Positions 5,236 through 12,251 of a DNA stretch of 19,654 nucleotides are shown piece after piece. The stretch's first letter is position 1. The number at the start of each line of letters is the position of its first letter. The stretch covers positions 1-19,654 of the forward strand of contig CAYSHC010000075.1 of assembly GCA_964430855.1 (NCBI GenBank), written 5' to 3'. The position numbers were made by a program, and so were the translations under genes. Source of the DNA: JAEZDP01 sp964430855. Lineage in GTDB: Bacteria > Acidobacteriota > Vicinamibacteria > Vicinamibacterales > Vicinamibacteraceae. Below the pieces are notes generated by a model. That model made no database searches and was not told where the DNA came from. It saw only the letters and a list, made by a program, of their open reading frames with translations.

Positions 5236-7929
5236 CTACTCGGCCCGCAGCGCCGTGAACGGATCGATGCGCGTGGCGCGGCGCGCGGGCAGCCAGGCAG
5301 CCATCACGCCCACGGCCATCAAGAGCAGCGTCACGGTCGCGAACACGATCGGGTCGGTCGGCGTGACCTCGAACAGGAACCGCCGGAGGACGCGTGTCGC
5401 GATGAGGGAGCCGAACAGCCCCGCGGCTGCGCCGGCGGCGACGATCCGGAGCGCCCGCCCGAGCACGAGGCGGATGACGTCGCGGCGGTCGGCGCCGAGC
5501 GCCATGCGCATGCCGATCTCGCGCCGGCGCTGCGACACCGAATACGCCATCAGGCCGTAGATGCCGCACGTCGCGATGAGCAGCGCGCTCGTGGCAAACA
5601 GCGCAAGCACCACGGTCCGGAAGCGGGGTGCCGCCACCGACGACGCGACGGCTTCGTCCAGCGTGGTGGATGCTTCGATGGGCACGTCCGGCGCGGCACG
5701 GCGGATCTCGGCGCGGATGCCGTCGGCGACGCGCGACGGCGTCGTCGTGCGCGCGACGAACGACACGTGGCTGATGAGGCTGGTGCCGTCCTGCTGGAAC
5801 GGGGCGTAGATCATCGGCTGGACGCCACTCGCGAGCTCGCGCTGCCTGATGTCGGCAACCACGCCCACGATGGTCAGCCATTCGTCGTTGCCCCACACGC
5901 GGACGCGCCGTCCGATGGCCTCGGCCGCGCCGCCCGGGAAGAAGTCGCGCGCGACCTTCTCGCTGACGATGGCGACCTTCGGCGCGTCGGCCGTGTCGCG
6001 GTCGTCGAACTCGCGCCCCGCAAGCAGCGGGATGCCCATGGTCCGGAAGTATCCGGCTTCCACCTTGGGGATGCCGACGTTGGCATCGGGCTTCGGCTGG
6101 CCCTCGATCTCGAAGTCGCCCTGGATGAACATCAGCGCGAACGGTACGGAGTTGACCAGGCTCGCCGAATCGACGCCCGGCAGGTACCGGATGCGCTCGA
6201 GCACGCCGCGCGCGAACGCGTGGATGCGCTCGGGGCTGTCGTAGAGGTCGTCAGGCAGCGTGACGCGGACCGTCTGCACGACGCCTGCCTCGCCGGCGGC
6301 ATCGAAGCCTGGCGACACCGACGTGAGGCGCACGAAGCTGCGAATCAGCAGCCCGGCGCTGATGAGCAGCATGAGGGTCAGCGCCACCTGCGCCGCGACG
6401 AGCAGCGTCCGCAGGCGCTCGCCCTGGTGGTCGCCCGTCGTGCGGGTCGCGATGCTCAGCCCGAGACCTTCGCCGGGCGTCACCCGGCCGACGCGCAGCG
6501 CGGGCACGAGCCCGACGAGCAGCGTCGACACGAGCGACAGGCCGAAGCAGAACGCCATCACGCGGGCGTCGATGGTGACGTCGCCCAGGCGCGGCAGGAC
6601 AGCCTGCGGCACGAGCGGGAGCGTGAAGCGGATGGCGAGGTGGGCCAGCACCATGCCCAGGAGCGCGCCCGCGATCGAGAGCACGACGGCCTCGGTCAGC
6701 AGCTGGCGCGCGATCCGCCGCCGGTCGGCGCCGAGCGCCGCGCGCACCGACAGCTCCGCGCGGCGGGCGGTGAGCCGCGCCATCTGAAGGTTCGCGACGT
6801 TGACGCACGCGATGACGAGGACGACCGACACGGCGCCGAGCAGGACGAGGAGCAGCGTGCGAATCGGCGCGGCGGCGTACTCCTGAAGGCCGGTGACGCG
6901 CGCACGTGTCGGGACGTCGGCGGCGCGTGTCCCCTCTGCGGCGAGGCCGCCGGCCGGTGCTATCGAGGGGTCGTTGGCCAGCGCGGTCAGCTCGGCTTCC
7001 GCGCGCTCCCGCGACATGCCTTGCTTCAGGCGGCCCAGCACGAATACGGATCCCAGGTCGTCGGCGCCCCCGGTCCGGTCATCGGGCAGGAGGATGTCCA
7101 CCGCCGGCAGGGCGCCCATCGGCGTGACGGGCCGGAACTCCACGTTCGGCGGGAGGACGCCGATGATGGTCCTCGGCTGCCCGTCCACGGTGATGACCTG
7201 GCCGACGACGGCGGCGTCACCCCGGAGCGTCGTGCGCCACAGGCGATCGCTCACGATCACGGTGGCCGCGTCGTCCGAGGCGTTGGCCCGGGGAAGGAAC
7301 GCGCGGCCGCGATCCGGCGCGACGCCGAGCGTGGCGAGGAAGTTCCGGCTGACGTGTGCGGCCGGCACCTGGAGCGGCTCGCCCCGTCCGGTCATGCGGA
7401 CGCTCACCGGCGAGTACGCCGCGAGGTCGTCGAACGCGGTGGCATGCGTCCGCAGGCCGTCGTAGGCTGCGTGCGGCCAGGTGGAGAACGTGCGTACGCC
7501 GCGCTCGCTCAGCTGGGCGGACGCGACGAGGACGAGGCGGTCGGCGTCCGGATAGGGCAGCGGTCGCCAGAGCACCCCGTAGGCGACCGAGAAAATGGCC
7601 GTGTTGAGGCCGATGCCGAGGGCGATGGTGGCGAGGGCCGTGGCCGTGAACGCCGGGTTCCGGCGCATCAGCCGCAGGGCATGGCGGGCGTCCTGCGCGA
7701 CGGTCTCCAGCGTGACGAACGTCCAGGCGTCGCGCGAGCGCTCCCGCAGCCGGAGCGGGTTGCCGACGCGCCGCCTCGCCGCGGTACGCGCCTCGTCCTC
7801 GCTGAGGTTGCCGGCATCGGCGAGCGCGCGCGCCTTCATGTCCTCGTGGAAGCGCAGCTCCTCCTCGAGCTCGCGCTCGAACTGGTGCCGCCGGAACAGG
7901 AACAGCAGACGCCTTAGCAGGGAACCCAC
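5236..7929 (-). CDS. ADOP-type ABC transporter permease (duplicated MacB/FtsX permease)
   Basis: An 897-residue protein starting at GTG 7929 with GAGGAG at 7935-7940. It has the full layout of the acidobacterial duplicated orphan permeases: a charged cytoplasmic head (1-70, FERELEEELRFHEDMKARAL), TM1 (94-120), a MacB-type periplasmic domain (about 125-350), three TM segments of an FtsX domain (about 356-485, with NLQMARLTARRAELSVRAAL), then a second TM (about 508-530), a second periplasmic domain and a second FtsX domain (about 775-890, GLMAYSVSQRRREIGMRMAL, ending DPFTALRAE). No ATPase gene is nearby, as is usual for this family, so an ATPase encoded elsewhere is presumed. Substrate unknown; MacB relatives act in export or mechanotransmission. 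It lies 24 nt after padR and is certainly co-transcribed with it. Confidence 0.95.
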   Translation of the reverse strand: MGSLLRRLLFLFRRHQFERELEEELRFHEDMKARALADAGNLSEDEARTAARRRVGNPLRLRERSRDAWTFVTLETVAQDARHALRLMRRNPAFTATALATIALGIGLNTAIFSVAYGVLWRPLPYPDADRLVLVASAQLSERGVRTFSTWPHAAYDGLRTHATAFDDLAAYSPVSVRMTGRGEPLQVPAAHVSRNFLATLGVAPDRGRAFLPRANASDDAATVIVSDRLWRTTLRGDAAVVGQVITVDGQPRTIIGVLPPNVEFRPVTPMGALPAVDILLPDDRTGGADDLGSVFVLGRLKQGMSRERAEAELTALANDPSIAPAGGLAAEGTRAADVPTRARVTGLQEYAAAPIRTLLLVLLGAVSVVLVIACVNVANLQMARLTARRAELSVRAALGADRRRIARQLLTEAVVLSIAGALLGMVLAHLAIRFTLPLVPQAVLPRLGDVTIDARVMAFCFGLSLVSTLLVGLVPALRVGRVTPGEGLGLSIATRTTGDHQGERLRTLLVAAQVALTLMLLISAGLLIRSFVRLTSVSPGFDAAGEAGVVQTVRVTLPDDLYDSPERIHAFARGVLERIRYLPGVDSASLVNSVPFALMFIQGDFEIEGQPKPDANVGIPKVEAGYFRTMGIPLLAGREFDDRDTADAPKVAIVSEKVARDFFPGGAAEAIGRRVRVWGNDEWLTIVGVVADIRQRELASGVQPMIYAPFQQDGTSLISHVSFVARTTTPSRVADGIRAEIRRAAPDVPIEASTTLDEAVASSVAAPRFRTVVLALFATSALLIATCGIYGLMAYSVSQRRREIGMRMALGADRRDVIRLVLGRALRIVAAGAAAGLFGSLIATRVLRRFLFEVTPTDPIVFATVTLLLMAVGVMAAWLPARRATRIDPFTALRAE

Positions 7930-7953
7930 GGGTACTCCTCGTGTCCGCGACGA

Positions 7954-8298
7954 CTACGTCGTCCGCATCACGCGCCTGATGGCGCCGAAGACCTCGTTGA
8001 AGCGCGCCTCTTCCACGCCGAGCTGCTTTCGTCCGGCGGCAGTCAGCGTGTAGACACGTGCGCGCCTGTTGGCTGCGGAGATCGTCCACTCGGCCGAGAC
8101 CAGGCCCTTGACGAGCAGCCGCTGGAGCGCCGGGTACAGCGAGCCTTCCTCAATCGTCAGCACGTCGGCCGACAGCGTCTGGATGTGCTGGGCGATCGCG
8201 TAGCCGTGCATCGGCGCGATGGAGAGCGTCTTCAGGATCAGCATCTCCAGCGTACCTGGCAGCAGCTCGTGCCTGCTTCTCGTCGGGGCCTTTTTCAT
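7954..8298 (-). CDS. PadR-family transcriptional repressor
   Basis: This 114-residue protein is a minimal PadR regulator: ELLPGTLEMLILKTLSIAPMHGYAIAQHI, then EEGSLYPALQRLLVKGLVSAEW, the basic wing NRRARVYTLTAAGRKQL, and a short C-terminal dimerisation helix. It is of the short 'subfamily 2' type that regularly precedes ADOP permeases. The ribosome site GAGGAG (8302-8307) is close to ATG 8298. A perfect 17-bp palindrome lies directly upstream of that ribosome site, so it very likely represses its own gene and the permease. The inducing ligand is unknown. Confidence 0.93.
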   Translation of the reverse strand: MKKAPTRSRHELLPGTLEMLILKTLSIAPMHGYAIAQHIQTLSADVLTIEEGSLYPALQRLLVKGLVSAEWTISAANRRARVYTLTAAGRKQLGVEEARFNEVFGAIRRVMRTT

Positions 8299-8310
8299 CA
8301 GCTCCTCTTT

Positions 8311-8327
8311 GCATAGACCGTCTATGC
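8311..8327 (-). promoter_or_regulatory. PadR operator palindrome
   Basis: GCATAGACCGTCTATGC: perfect 8-bp arms around a single central base, 12 nt upstream of the padR start codon and just before its ribosome site. The position is right for blocking transcription of padR and the permease. The repressor assignment is inferred from adjacency. Confidence 0.7.
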
Positions 8328-8434
8328 CAGTGGAGTGTGCGCCCGCGCCGCGCGTCTGTCAACCTCGGCGGGCACACGTCGGTACCGCCGCACGCGGGCG
8401 GGCGCCTCGCGATGCGCCGGGCGGTGCGAGCCGC

Positions 8435-8440
8435 TAGACT
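8435..8440 (+). promoter_or_regulatory. -10-like hexamer, leaderless layout
   Basis: TAGACT ends exactly 6 nt before ATG 8447. There is no ribosome site between them, which suggests a leaderless mRNA. No clear -35 element is seen. Confidence 0.35.
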
Positions 8441-8446
8441 CGCGCC

Positions 8447-9004
8447 ATGGGCCTGCTCACCTTCGGCATCAACGTCACCATCGACGGCTGCATCGACCAT
8501 CGTGTCGGTATCGCCGACGACGAGACGCACGCGTTCTTCACGCGCCTCATGGACGAGGCGGGCGCGATGCTGTGGGGGCGTGTGACCTACGAGATGATGG
8601 AGGGCTACTGGCCGGCCGTGGCACGCGGCGAGGAGCCGGCGCCGCCTGCCGTGCGTGAGTGGGCCGTGAAGCTCGAGACCAAGCCCAAGTACGTGGTGTC
8701 GTCGACGCGCACGGACTTTCCGTGGACCAACAGCCACCACGTCCCGGGCGATCTGGCCACGGCCGTGCAGGCGCTGAAGGACGCGACGCCGCAGGGCGTG
8801 CTGCTGGGCAGCGCGACGCTGGCCGCTGCCCTCGACCGGCTCGACCTGATCGACGAGTACAGGTTCCTCGTGCAGCCGAGGATTGCCGGCCACGGGCCGA
8901 CGCTGTTCGCGTCGGGGCTGCCCTCGGTCCGGCAGCTCGAGCTGGTGTCTGCGTCGCCACTTGGCAACGGCACCGTGGCCGTGCACTACCGGCGCGGCCG
9001 CTGA
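8447..9004 (+). CDS. Dihydrofolate reductase / RibD C-terminal-like family protein
   Basis: The 185-residue protein shows the RibD C-terminal (DHFR-like) fold: an N-terminal strand with FGINVTIDGCIDH, GAMLWGRVTYEMMEGYWP, PKYVVSSTRTDFPWTNSHHV, the nucleotide-binding VLLGSATLAAAL and IDEYRFLVQPRIAGHGPTLF. These proteins are NADPH-dependent reductases by family. Most stand-alone members have no known substrate and are not true folate or riboflavin enzymes. It is divergent from padR and convergent with the DinB gene. The window holds a second member (13758-14312) with the same motifs in the same order. The start is supported by the TAGACT hexamer. Confidence 0.88.
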   Translation: MGLLTFGINVTIDGCIDHRVGIADDETHAFFTRLMDEAGAMLWGRVTYEMMEGYWPAVARGEEPAPPAVREWAVKLETKPKYVVSSTRTDFPWTNSHHVPGDLATAVQALKDATPQGVLLGSATLAAALDRLDLIDEYRFLVQPRIAGHGPTLFASGLPSVRQLELVSASPLGNGTVAVHYRRGR

Positions 9005-9009
9005 TCTGC

Positions 9010-9022
9010 GCGGCCGGGCCGC
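9010..9022. terminator. GC hairpin between convergent genes
   Basis: GCGGC-CGG-GCCGC sits 6 nt after the reductase stop and 22 nt before the DinB stop on the other strand. It is a 5-bp stem without a T run, so this is a weak candidate for a shared terminator. Confidence 0.2.
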
Positions 9023-9043
9023 CGCGGCTCGCCGGGGCGTGCG

Positions 9044-9562
9044 TTACGCGACGAGCGACGCGAACGGGTTCTCGTCGGCGCTCCTGCCGTAGACGACCGG
9101 CACCGGGACCTCGAGCAGGCGCAGGTACACGACGAGCTCGCCCCGATGGTGGTACCAGTGATTCAGCGCCATCGTCCGGAACGCGACGACGCGGGGCAGC
9201 GCGAAGACCTCGTGATCGCCGAACGTCAGCCGCCAGGTGGCGAAGGCGCGCGCCTCGTCCAGGCTGGCCAGCAGGTCGCGCGCGGCCTCTACGGACGCGT
9301 CGAGCGCGTCAAGCAGCGCGGCCGTGCTCTCTGCGGGCGGGTACTCCACGGGGCGTGTGGAAAGATCCAGCCCGTCGAGCGCCATGACCCGCGCGATGCT
9401 GCCGGGGACGGTGGCGATGTGCCGGGCGAGCTGCCCTGCCGTCATCGACTTCGGATGCGGCCGCCAGTCGAACCTGTCGGCGGGCACCCGTTCGAGCACG
9501 CGGCGGGTGGTCCGCGCCTCGGTCTCGAGTTCCTTGATGAGGGCATGTACGGCGGGCAGCAT
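9044..9562 (-). CDS. DinB-family protein (putative metal-dependent hydrolase/transferase)
   Basis: A 172-residue four-helix-bundle protein. ATG 9562 is chosen because AGGAGG lies just upstream; a longer frame to 9598 would run into the operator. The family's three metal-binding histidines are present: one in MTAGQLARHIATVPG and two in MALNHWYHHRGELVVYLRLLEVPVP. The conserved end (PVPVVYGRSADENPF) is typical. DinB/YfiT proteins bind Ni or Zn, and some act as thiol-dependent S-transferases; the substrate here is unknown. It is divergent from an HxlR regulator and shares two identical palindromes with it, so HxlR almost certainly controls it. Confidence 0.9.
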   Translation of the reverse strand: MLPAVHALIKELETEARTTRRVLERVPADRFDWRPHPKSMTAGQLARHIATVPGSIARVMALDGLDLSTRPVEYPPAESTAALLDALDASVEAARDLLASLDEARAFATWRLTFGDHEVFALPRVVAFRTMALNHWYHHRGELVVYLRLLEVPVPVVYGRSADENPFASLVA

Positions 9563-9584
9563 CGGGTGACCTCCTTCGTGGAGA

Positions 9585-9599
9585 CTTGCACGTTGCAAG
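9585..9599. promoter_or_regulatory. HxlR operator O1 in the DinB leader
   Basis: CTTGCACGTTGCAAG: perfect 6-bp arms, 3-nt centre. It lies between the predicted DinB transcription start and the DinB start codon. It has the same arms and spacing as the palindrome at 9628-9642; the centres are 43 bp apart, about four helical turns. Confidence 0.7.
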
Positions 9600-9612
9600 C
9601 AACGGTCCGCGC

Positions 9613-9656
9613 ACTATAGCGGCATCACTTGCATGATGCAAGCATCGTGATACTGT
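9613..9656. promoter_or_regulatory. Divergent promoters sharing palindrome O2
   Basis: O2 is CTTGCATGATGCAAG at 9628-9642. On the minus strand, TTGCAT (9636-9641), a 17-nt spacer and TATAGT (9613-9618) form the DinB promoter. On the plus strand, TTGCAT (9629-9634), a 16-nt spacer and TACTGT (9651-9656) form the HxlR promoter, whose -10 ends 6 nt before ATG 9663. The two arms of one operator thus supply the -35 hexamers of both promoters, so one bound dimer could block both. Confidence 0.55.
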
Positions 9657-9662
9657 CGGGCC

Positions 9663-10076
9663 ATGGCGAGGGCCGCCCATCCCGCACCACCACGTCCCCT
9701 GCGCTCTCCGTGCCCCATCGCGGGAGCGCTCGACATCATGGGAGACACGTGGACGCTGCTCGTGATCCGCGACATGCTCTTCTACGGCAAGCAGCGGTTC
9801 GCGGAGTTCCTCGACTCGCCCGAGGGCATCGCCACGAACATCCTCACCGAGCGCCTCCGCCGTCTGGAGCAGTGCGGCATCGTCGAGAAGCGGCAGCCCG
9901 TCCCGGGCGCCCGGCGGTTCGAGTACCAGCTCACGTCGCGGGGCCGAGCGCTCGAGCCGGTCCTGCGCGAGCTGATCGCCTGGGGGAAGGCGCACGTGCC
10001 TGGCACGGCGCGACGTCCGCCGGCGACGCTGTCGCGACGCGCCCGGGATCGCCGGGCCACGGGCGTCCGCCCGTGA
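9663..10076 (+). CDS. HxlR-family transcriptional regulator
   Basis: The 137-residue winged helix has the HxlR signature: the conserved cysteine near the N-terminus (C17 in SPCPIAGALDIMGDTW), LLVIRDMLFYGKQRFAEFL, IATNILTERLRRLEQCGIVEKR and RRFEYQLTSRGRAL..VL.ELIAWG. In some members (HypR, QorR-like) the N-terminal cysteine senses disulfide or electrophile stress; that is a possibility here, not shown. The C-terminal tail (about 118-137) is R/A-rich and not conserved. The message appears leaderless. The likely target is the divergent DinB gene and itself through the CTTGCA-N3-TGCAAG sites. Only 1 nt separates its stop from that of the convergent hydrolase gene. Confidence 0.92.
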   Translation: MARAAHPAPPRPLRSPCPIAGALDIMGDTWTLLVIRDMLFYGKQRFAEFLDSPEGIATNILTERLRRLEQCGIVEKRQPVPGARRFEYQLTSRGRALEPVLRELIAWGKAHVPGTARRPPATLSRRARDRRATGVRP

Positions 10077-10077
10077 C

Positions 10078-11031
10078 CTACTCGGGCACCCAGACGAACC
10101 CGCCGCCGCGGCGCTCGAACCGGCCGACTCCCGGGAACGGGAAGTGCACCGCGTGGATGCGCTGAGCGCGCTCCACGCTGGTGGCGAGCAGCTCGCTCCG
10201 GCTCGCGGCGGCCAGCGTCCTGTCGCCGTCGAACTGGTTGGGCCAGTCGGGCCGCTGCACCGAGACGACCACGTGGTGCATCGCGTCACCGATGTAGAGC
10301 AGCGAGTCGTCGCCGGACGTGATCAGGTATCCCGAGTGCCCCGGACTGTGCCCTCGGATGTCCACGGCCGTCACGACGCCGGGGATGAGCTCGCTCCCCG
10401 GCGCGAAGTCGGCGACCTTCGGCGCAAGAGCGGAGACAAACGCCGTATGGCGGGGAATGACGACGGCTGCGGCCGTCGCCTCGTCCATTTCCCGCAGGAA
10501 CGCCCACTCGGGTGATGCGATGTGGATCACGGCGTTCGGGAAGGCCAGGGCGCCATCGGCCGTCACCAGGCCGCCCACGTGGTCGCCGTGCGCGTGCGAC
10601 ACGAACACGTCGGTGACGCTCCCGGGCGAGAGGCCCGCGGACGCGAGCGACGAGAGCAGGGTGCCGCTGCCTTCGCCCATGTTCCCGCCCGTTCCGGCAT
10701 CGAACAGGAGCACGCGCTCTCCGGCACGCACCAGCAAGGGCTGCACGCTCAGCCGCAGCTCGTGCGTTGGCAGTCCTTCGGCGGCCAGGAGCGTGGCGAC
10801 CTCCTCGCTGGTGCGCCCCATGCCGAAGATGCTGGCATCGTTGGGGAACCTCAGCGCCCGGTCGCGAAGCGCCATCGCGGACCAGCGGCCGATGGCAAAC
10901 GCGCGGACGTCGTCGCCGGCGGTGGCAGGCGCCGCGGCCTCCGGTGCGGGAGCCTCGGATTGCGGCGGCTCGGCCGCACAGCCCGTGACGACCAGCGCGG
11001 CGACGACGACGGCAGACGCGCATCGACCCAT
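10078..11031 (-). CDS. Metallo-beta-lactamase-fold hydrolase, lipoprotein
   Basis: The 317-residue protein starts with a lipoprotein signal peptide (hydrophobic ASAVVVAALVVTGC; lipobox ending at C18), then an A/P/E-rich tether to about residue 40. The catalytic domain has the metal motif H146-A-H148-G-D150-H151, LLFDAGTGG before it, and later GHSPGHSGYLI, YIGDAMHH and a final AVHFPFPGVGRF. This is the pattern of the secreted MBL hydrolases related to AHL lactonases and AidB-like enzymes, with two metal ions expected. It should act outside the cytoplasm, anchored to a membrane. The substrate is unknown; lactone or ester hydrolysis is plausible. It lies downstream of the ABM-like gene on the same strand (147-nt gap). 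Confidence 0.9.
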   Translation of the reverse strand: MGRCASAVVVAALVVTGCAAEPPQSEAPAPEAAAPATAGDDVRAFAIGRWSAMALRDRALRFPNDASIFGMGRTSEEVATLLAAEGLPTHELRLSVQPLLVRAGERVLLFDAGTGGNMGEGSGTLLSSLASAGLSPGSVTDVFVSHAHGDHVGGLVTADGALAFPNAVIHIASPEWAFLREMDEATAAAVVIPRHTAFVSALAPKVADFAPGSELIPGVVTAVDIRGHSPGHSGYLITSGDDSLLYIGDAMHHVVVSVQRPDWPNQFDGDRTLAAASRSELLATSVERAQRIHAVHFPFPGVGRFERRGGGFVWVPE

Positions 11032-11178
11032 TGCCCCCTCCTGAGCAGCAGAAACGTAGAAACGTCCAGGACGTTCCGTCGCGGCCCGCGATGCCGAGGA
11101 TCGAGCACGCGACGGAACGACGATGACCTCAGAGTACCCGGGCCAGCGCGGCCATCGAGGCCCGGGGCCGGGCGCCCG

Positions 11179-11496
11179 TCAGTCCGTTCGTACCGAGTCG
11201 GAGGCCACCTCGAAGTGCGTGACGTGCAGGTCGCGGTCCACGAGGAAACGGTCGTCCTCGGGGTAGAACACCGCACGTTCGATGTCCTCGCCGGCGAACG
11301 CCTTGATGTCGTCGAGGCTGTCCCAGAACGACAGCAGGACGAACTCGGTGCGATCGCCGTCGGTCCGCGTGAGTGTGAGCACCCCGCGGTTGCCCGGCGT
11401 TCCGGCATAGTCGCGCAATCCCGTCCGCTCGAGATACGCGAGGTAGTCGTCACGATCCGCGGCACGTGTCGCGCCGCGCCATTGCCGAACGATCAT
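11179..11496 (-). CDS. ABM-type (dimeric alpha-beta barrel) small protein
   Basis: 105 residues: MIVRQWRGATR, DDYLAYLERTGLRDYAGTPGNRGV, EFVLLSFWDSLDDIKAFAGED, AVFYPEDDRFLVDRDLHVTHFEV. The order beta-alpha-beta-beta-alpha-beta, with the 'FWDSLDDIKAFAGED...A.FYPED' run, is that of antibiotic-biosynthesis-monooxygenase-like ferredoxin folds. Most stand-alone members have no known reaction. A purine-rich ribosome site (GGGAGG) precedes ATG 11496. TATCGT on the minus strand (11556-11561) is a possible -10. The gene converges with nothing and reads toward the MBL hydrolase gene. Confidence 0.8.
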   Translation of the reverse strand: MIVRQWRGATRAADRDDYLAYLERTGLRDYAGTPGNRGVLTLTRTDGDRTEFVLLSFWDSLDDIKAFAGEDIERAVFYPEDDRFLVDRDLHVTHFEVASDSVRTD

Positions 11497-11757
11497 GCCT
11501 CCCTCCCCACGCGCGCCGTCGTCGCTGCCGACGCGTCGCGCAAGGTCACCGGATCACGATAGCGCAGGGGGGACGGCTGACCTTCCTCGCGCGACGGGCG
11601 GCAGGTATGCTGCGCTCACGCCGGGGCTCGCCTCGAACTGCCAAGAGCGGAGGCTCTCAAGGATCTACTTCTCGCTCCCTCGATGCGGCCATCTGGGGCT
11701 GCGAGCTTGCCAGGCGAGACGGCCGCCGAGGGCGACATGCAGATCATCGACCAGGCA
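11497..11757. other. Intergenic region with no recognised gene
   Basis: The stretch between the ABM gene and the ECF41 promoter holds the ABM leader, a small hairpin (AGAGC-GGAG-GCTCT, around 11644-11657) and the left arm (GACATGC, 11734-11740) of a spaced inverted repeat. The right arm GCATGTC (11755-11761) enters the -35 of the ECF41 promoter; the arm starts are 21 bp apart. Open frames here look non-coding. I see no RNA gene. Confidence 0.4.
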
Positions 11758-11784
11758 TGTCACATTCCCGCAGCCCGCGTCGTC
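11758..11784 (+). promoter_or_regulatory. ECF41-type promoter (TGTCACA-N16-CGTC)
   Basis: TGTCACA at 11758-11764 and CGTC at 11781-11784 are separated by exactly 16 nt. This is the promoter signature described for ECF41 sigma factors, and an ECF41 gene is the second gene downstream. RNA would start near 11790, about 15 nt before ATG 11805. It predicts that the sigma factor drives its own operon. Confidence 0.75.
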
Positions 11785-11804
11785 TCACCGCCGGGACGGA
11801 TGCC

Positions 11805-12251
11805 ATGAAACGCACGCTCGTCATCACCTTCGCCGTCGTTGCCGGAATCGCCCTGGCGGCGGCCCTCGTGTACGCCGTGCTGGCGGCTGTCGGCCTCGCG
11901 CAGCCGGGTGCGGCCGTTTCGGGACTGACGGCTCGTCGCCTCTGGGCTACGCTCGTGGCCATGCTGGCCGTCGCGGGCGTCGCCACCGGCGCACTGGCGT
12001 TGCGCAGGCCAGGACACCACCTCGCCACGCCACGAGGTGCACGGCTGGCGGCGACCCTCGGACTCATCGGCATGATCAACGGCGCGGCGAATCTGGCCGT
12101 CGCCACCGGCGGCCCCGGCACGGGCAACGGCGTCGTCGGCGCCGCGGCGGCCGTTGTGCTGGGCGCCGTCGCCGTCGCGCTGGGCGGCCTGGCGCTGGCC
12201 AGGGGACGCCGTCTTGGCATGGGCGCCGGAGAGACGAGCTCGCCGACGTGA
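11805..12251 (+). CDS. DUF6223-like four-helix membrane protein
   Basis: The 148-residue protein has four predicted membrane helices (about 5-30, 45-66, 76-96 and 104-128) and ends in a short polar tail. The run GLTARRLWATLVAMLAVAGV, the later LGLIGMINGAANLAVATGGP and GTGNGVVGAAAAVVLG resemble what I recall of the DUF6223 family of small membrane proteins of unknown function. ATG 11805 is preferred over longer frames because it starts the hydrophobic segment and sits about 15 nt after the predicted ECF41 transcription start. Its TGA (12249-12251) shares one base with the sigma-factor ATG, so the two are translationally coupled. It might sense or transmit an envelope signal to the sigma factor; this is inference from position only. 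Confidence 0.72.
   Translation: MKRTLVITFAVVAGIALAAALVYAVLAAVGLAQPGAAVSGLTARRLWATLVAMLAVAGVATGALALRRPGHHLATPRGARLAATLGLIGMINGAANLAVATGGPGTGNGVVGAAAAVVLGAVAVALGGLALARGRRLGMGAGETSSPT

Noticed and set aside
5224..7917. An 897-codon open frame on the plus strand, antisense to the permease.
   Set aside because: It mirrors the GC-rich codon-position bias of the real permease gene. Its translation is R/D/H/A-rich and has no recognisable domain or membrane segment.
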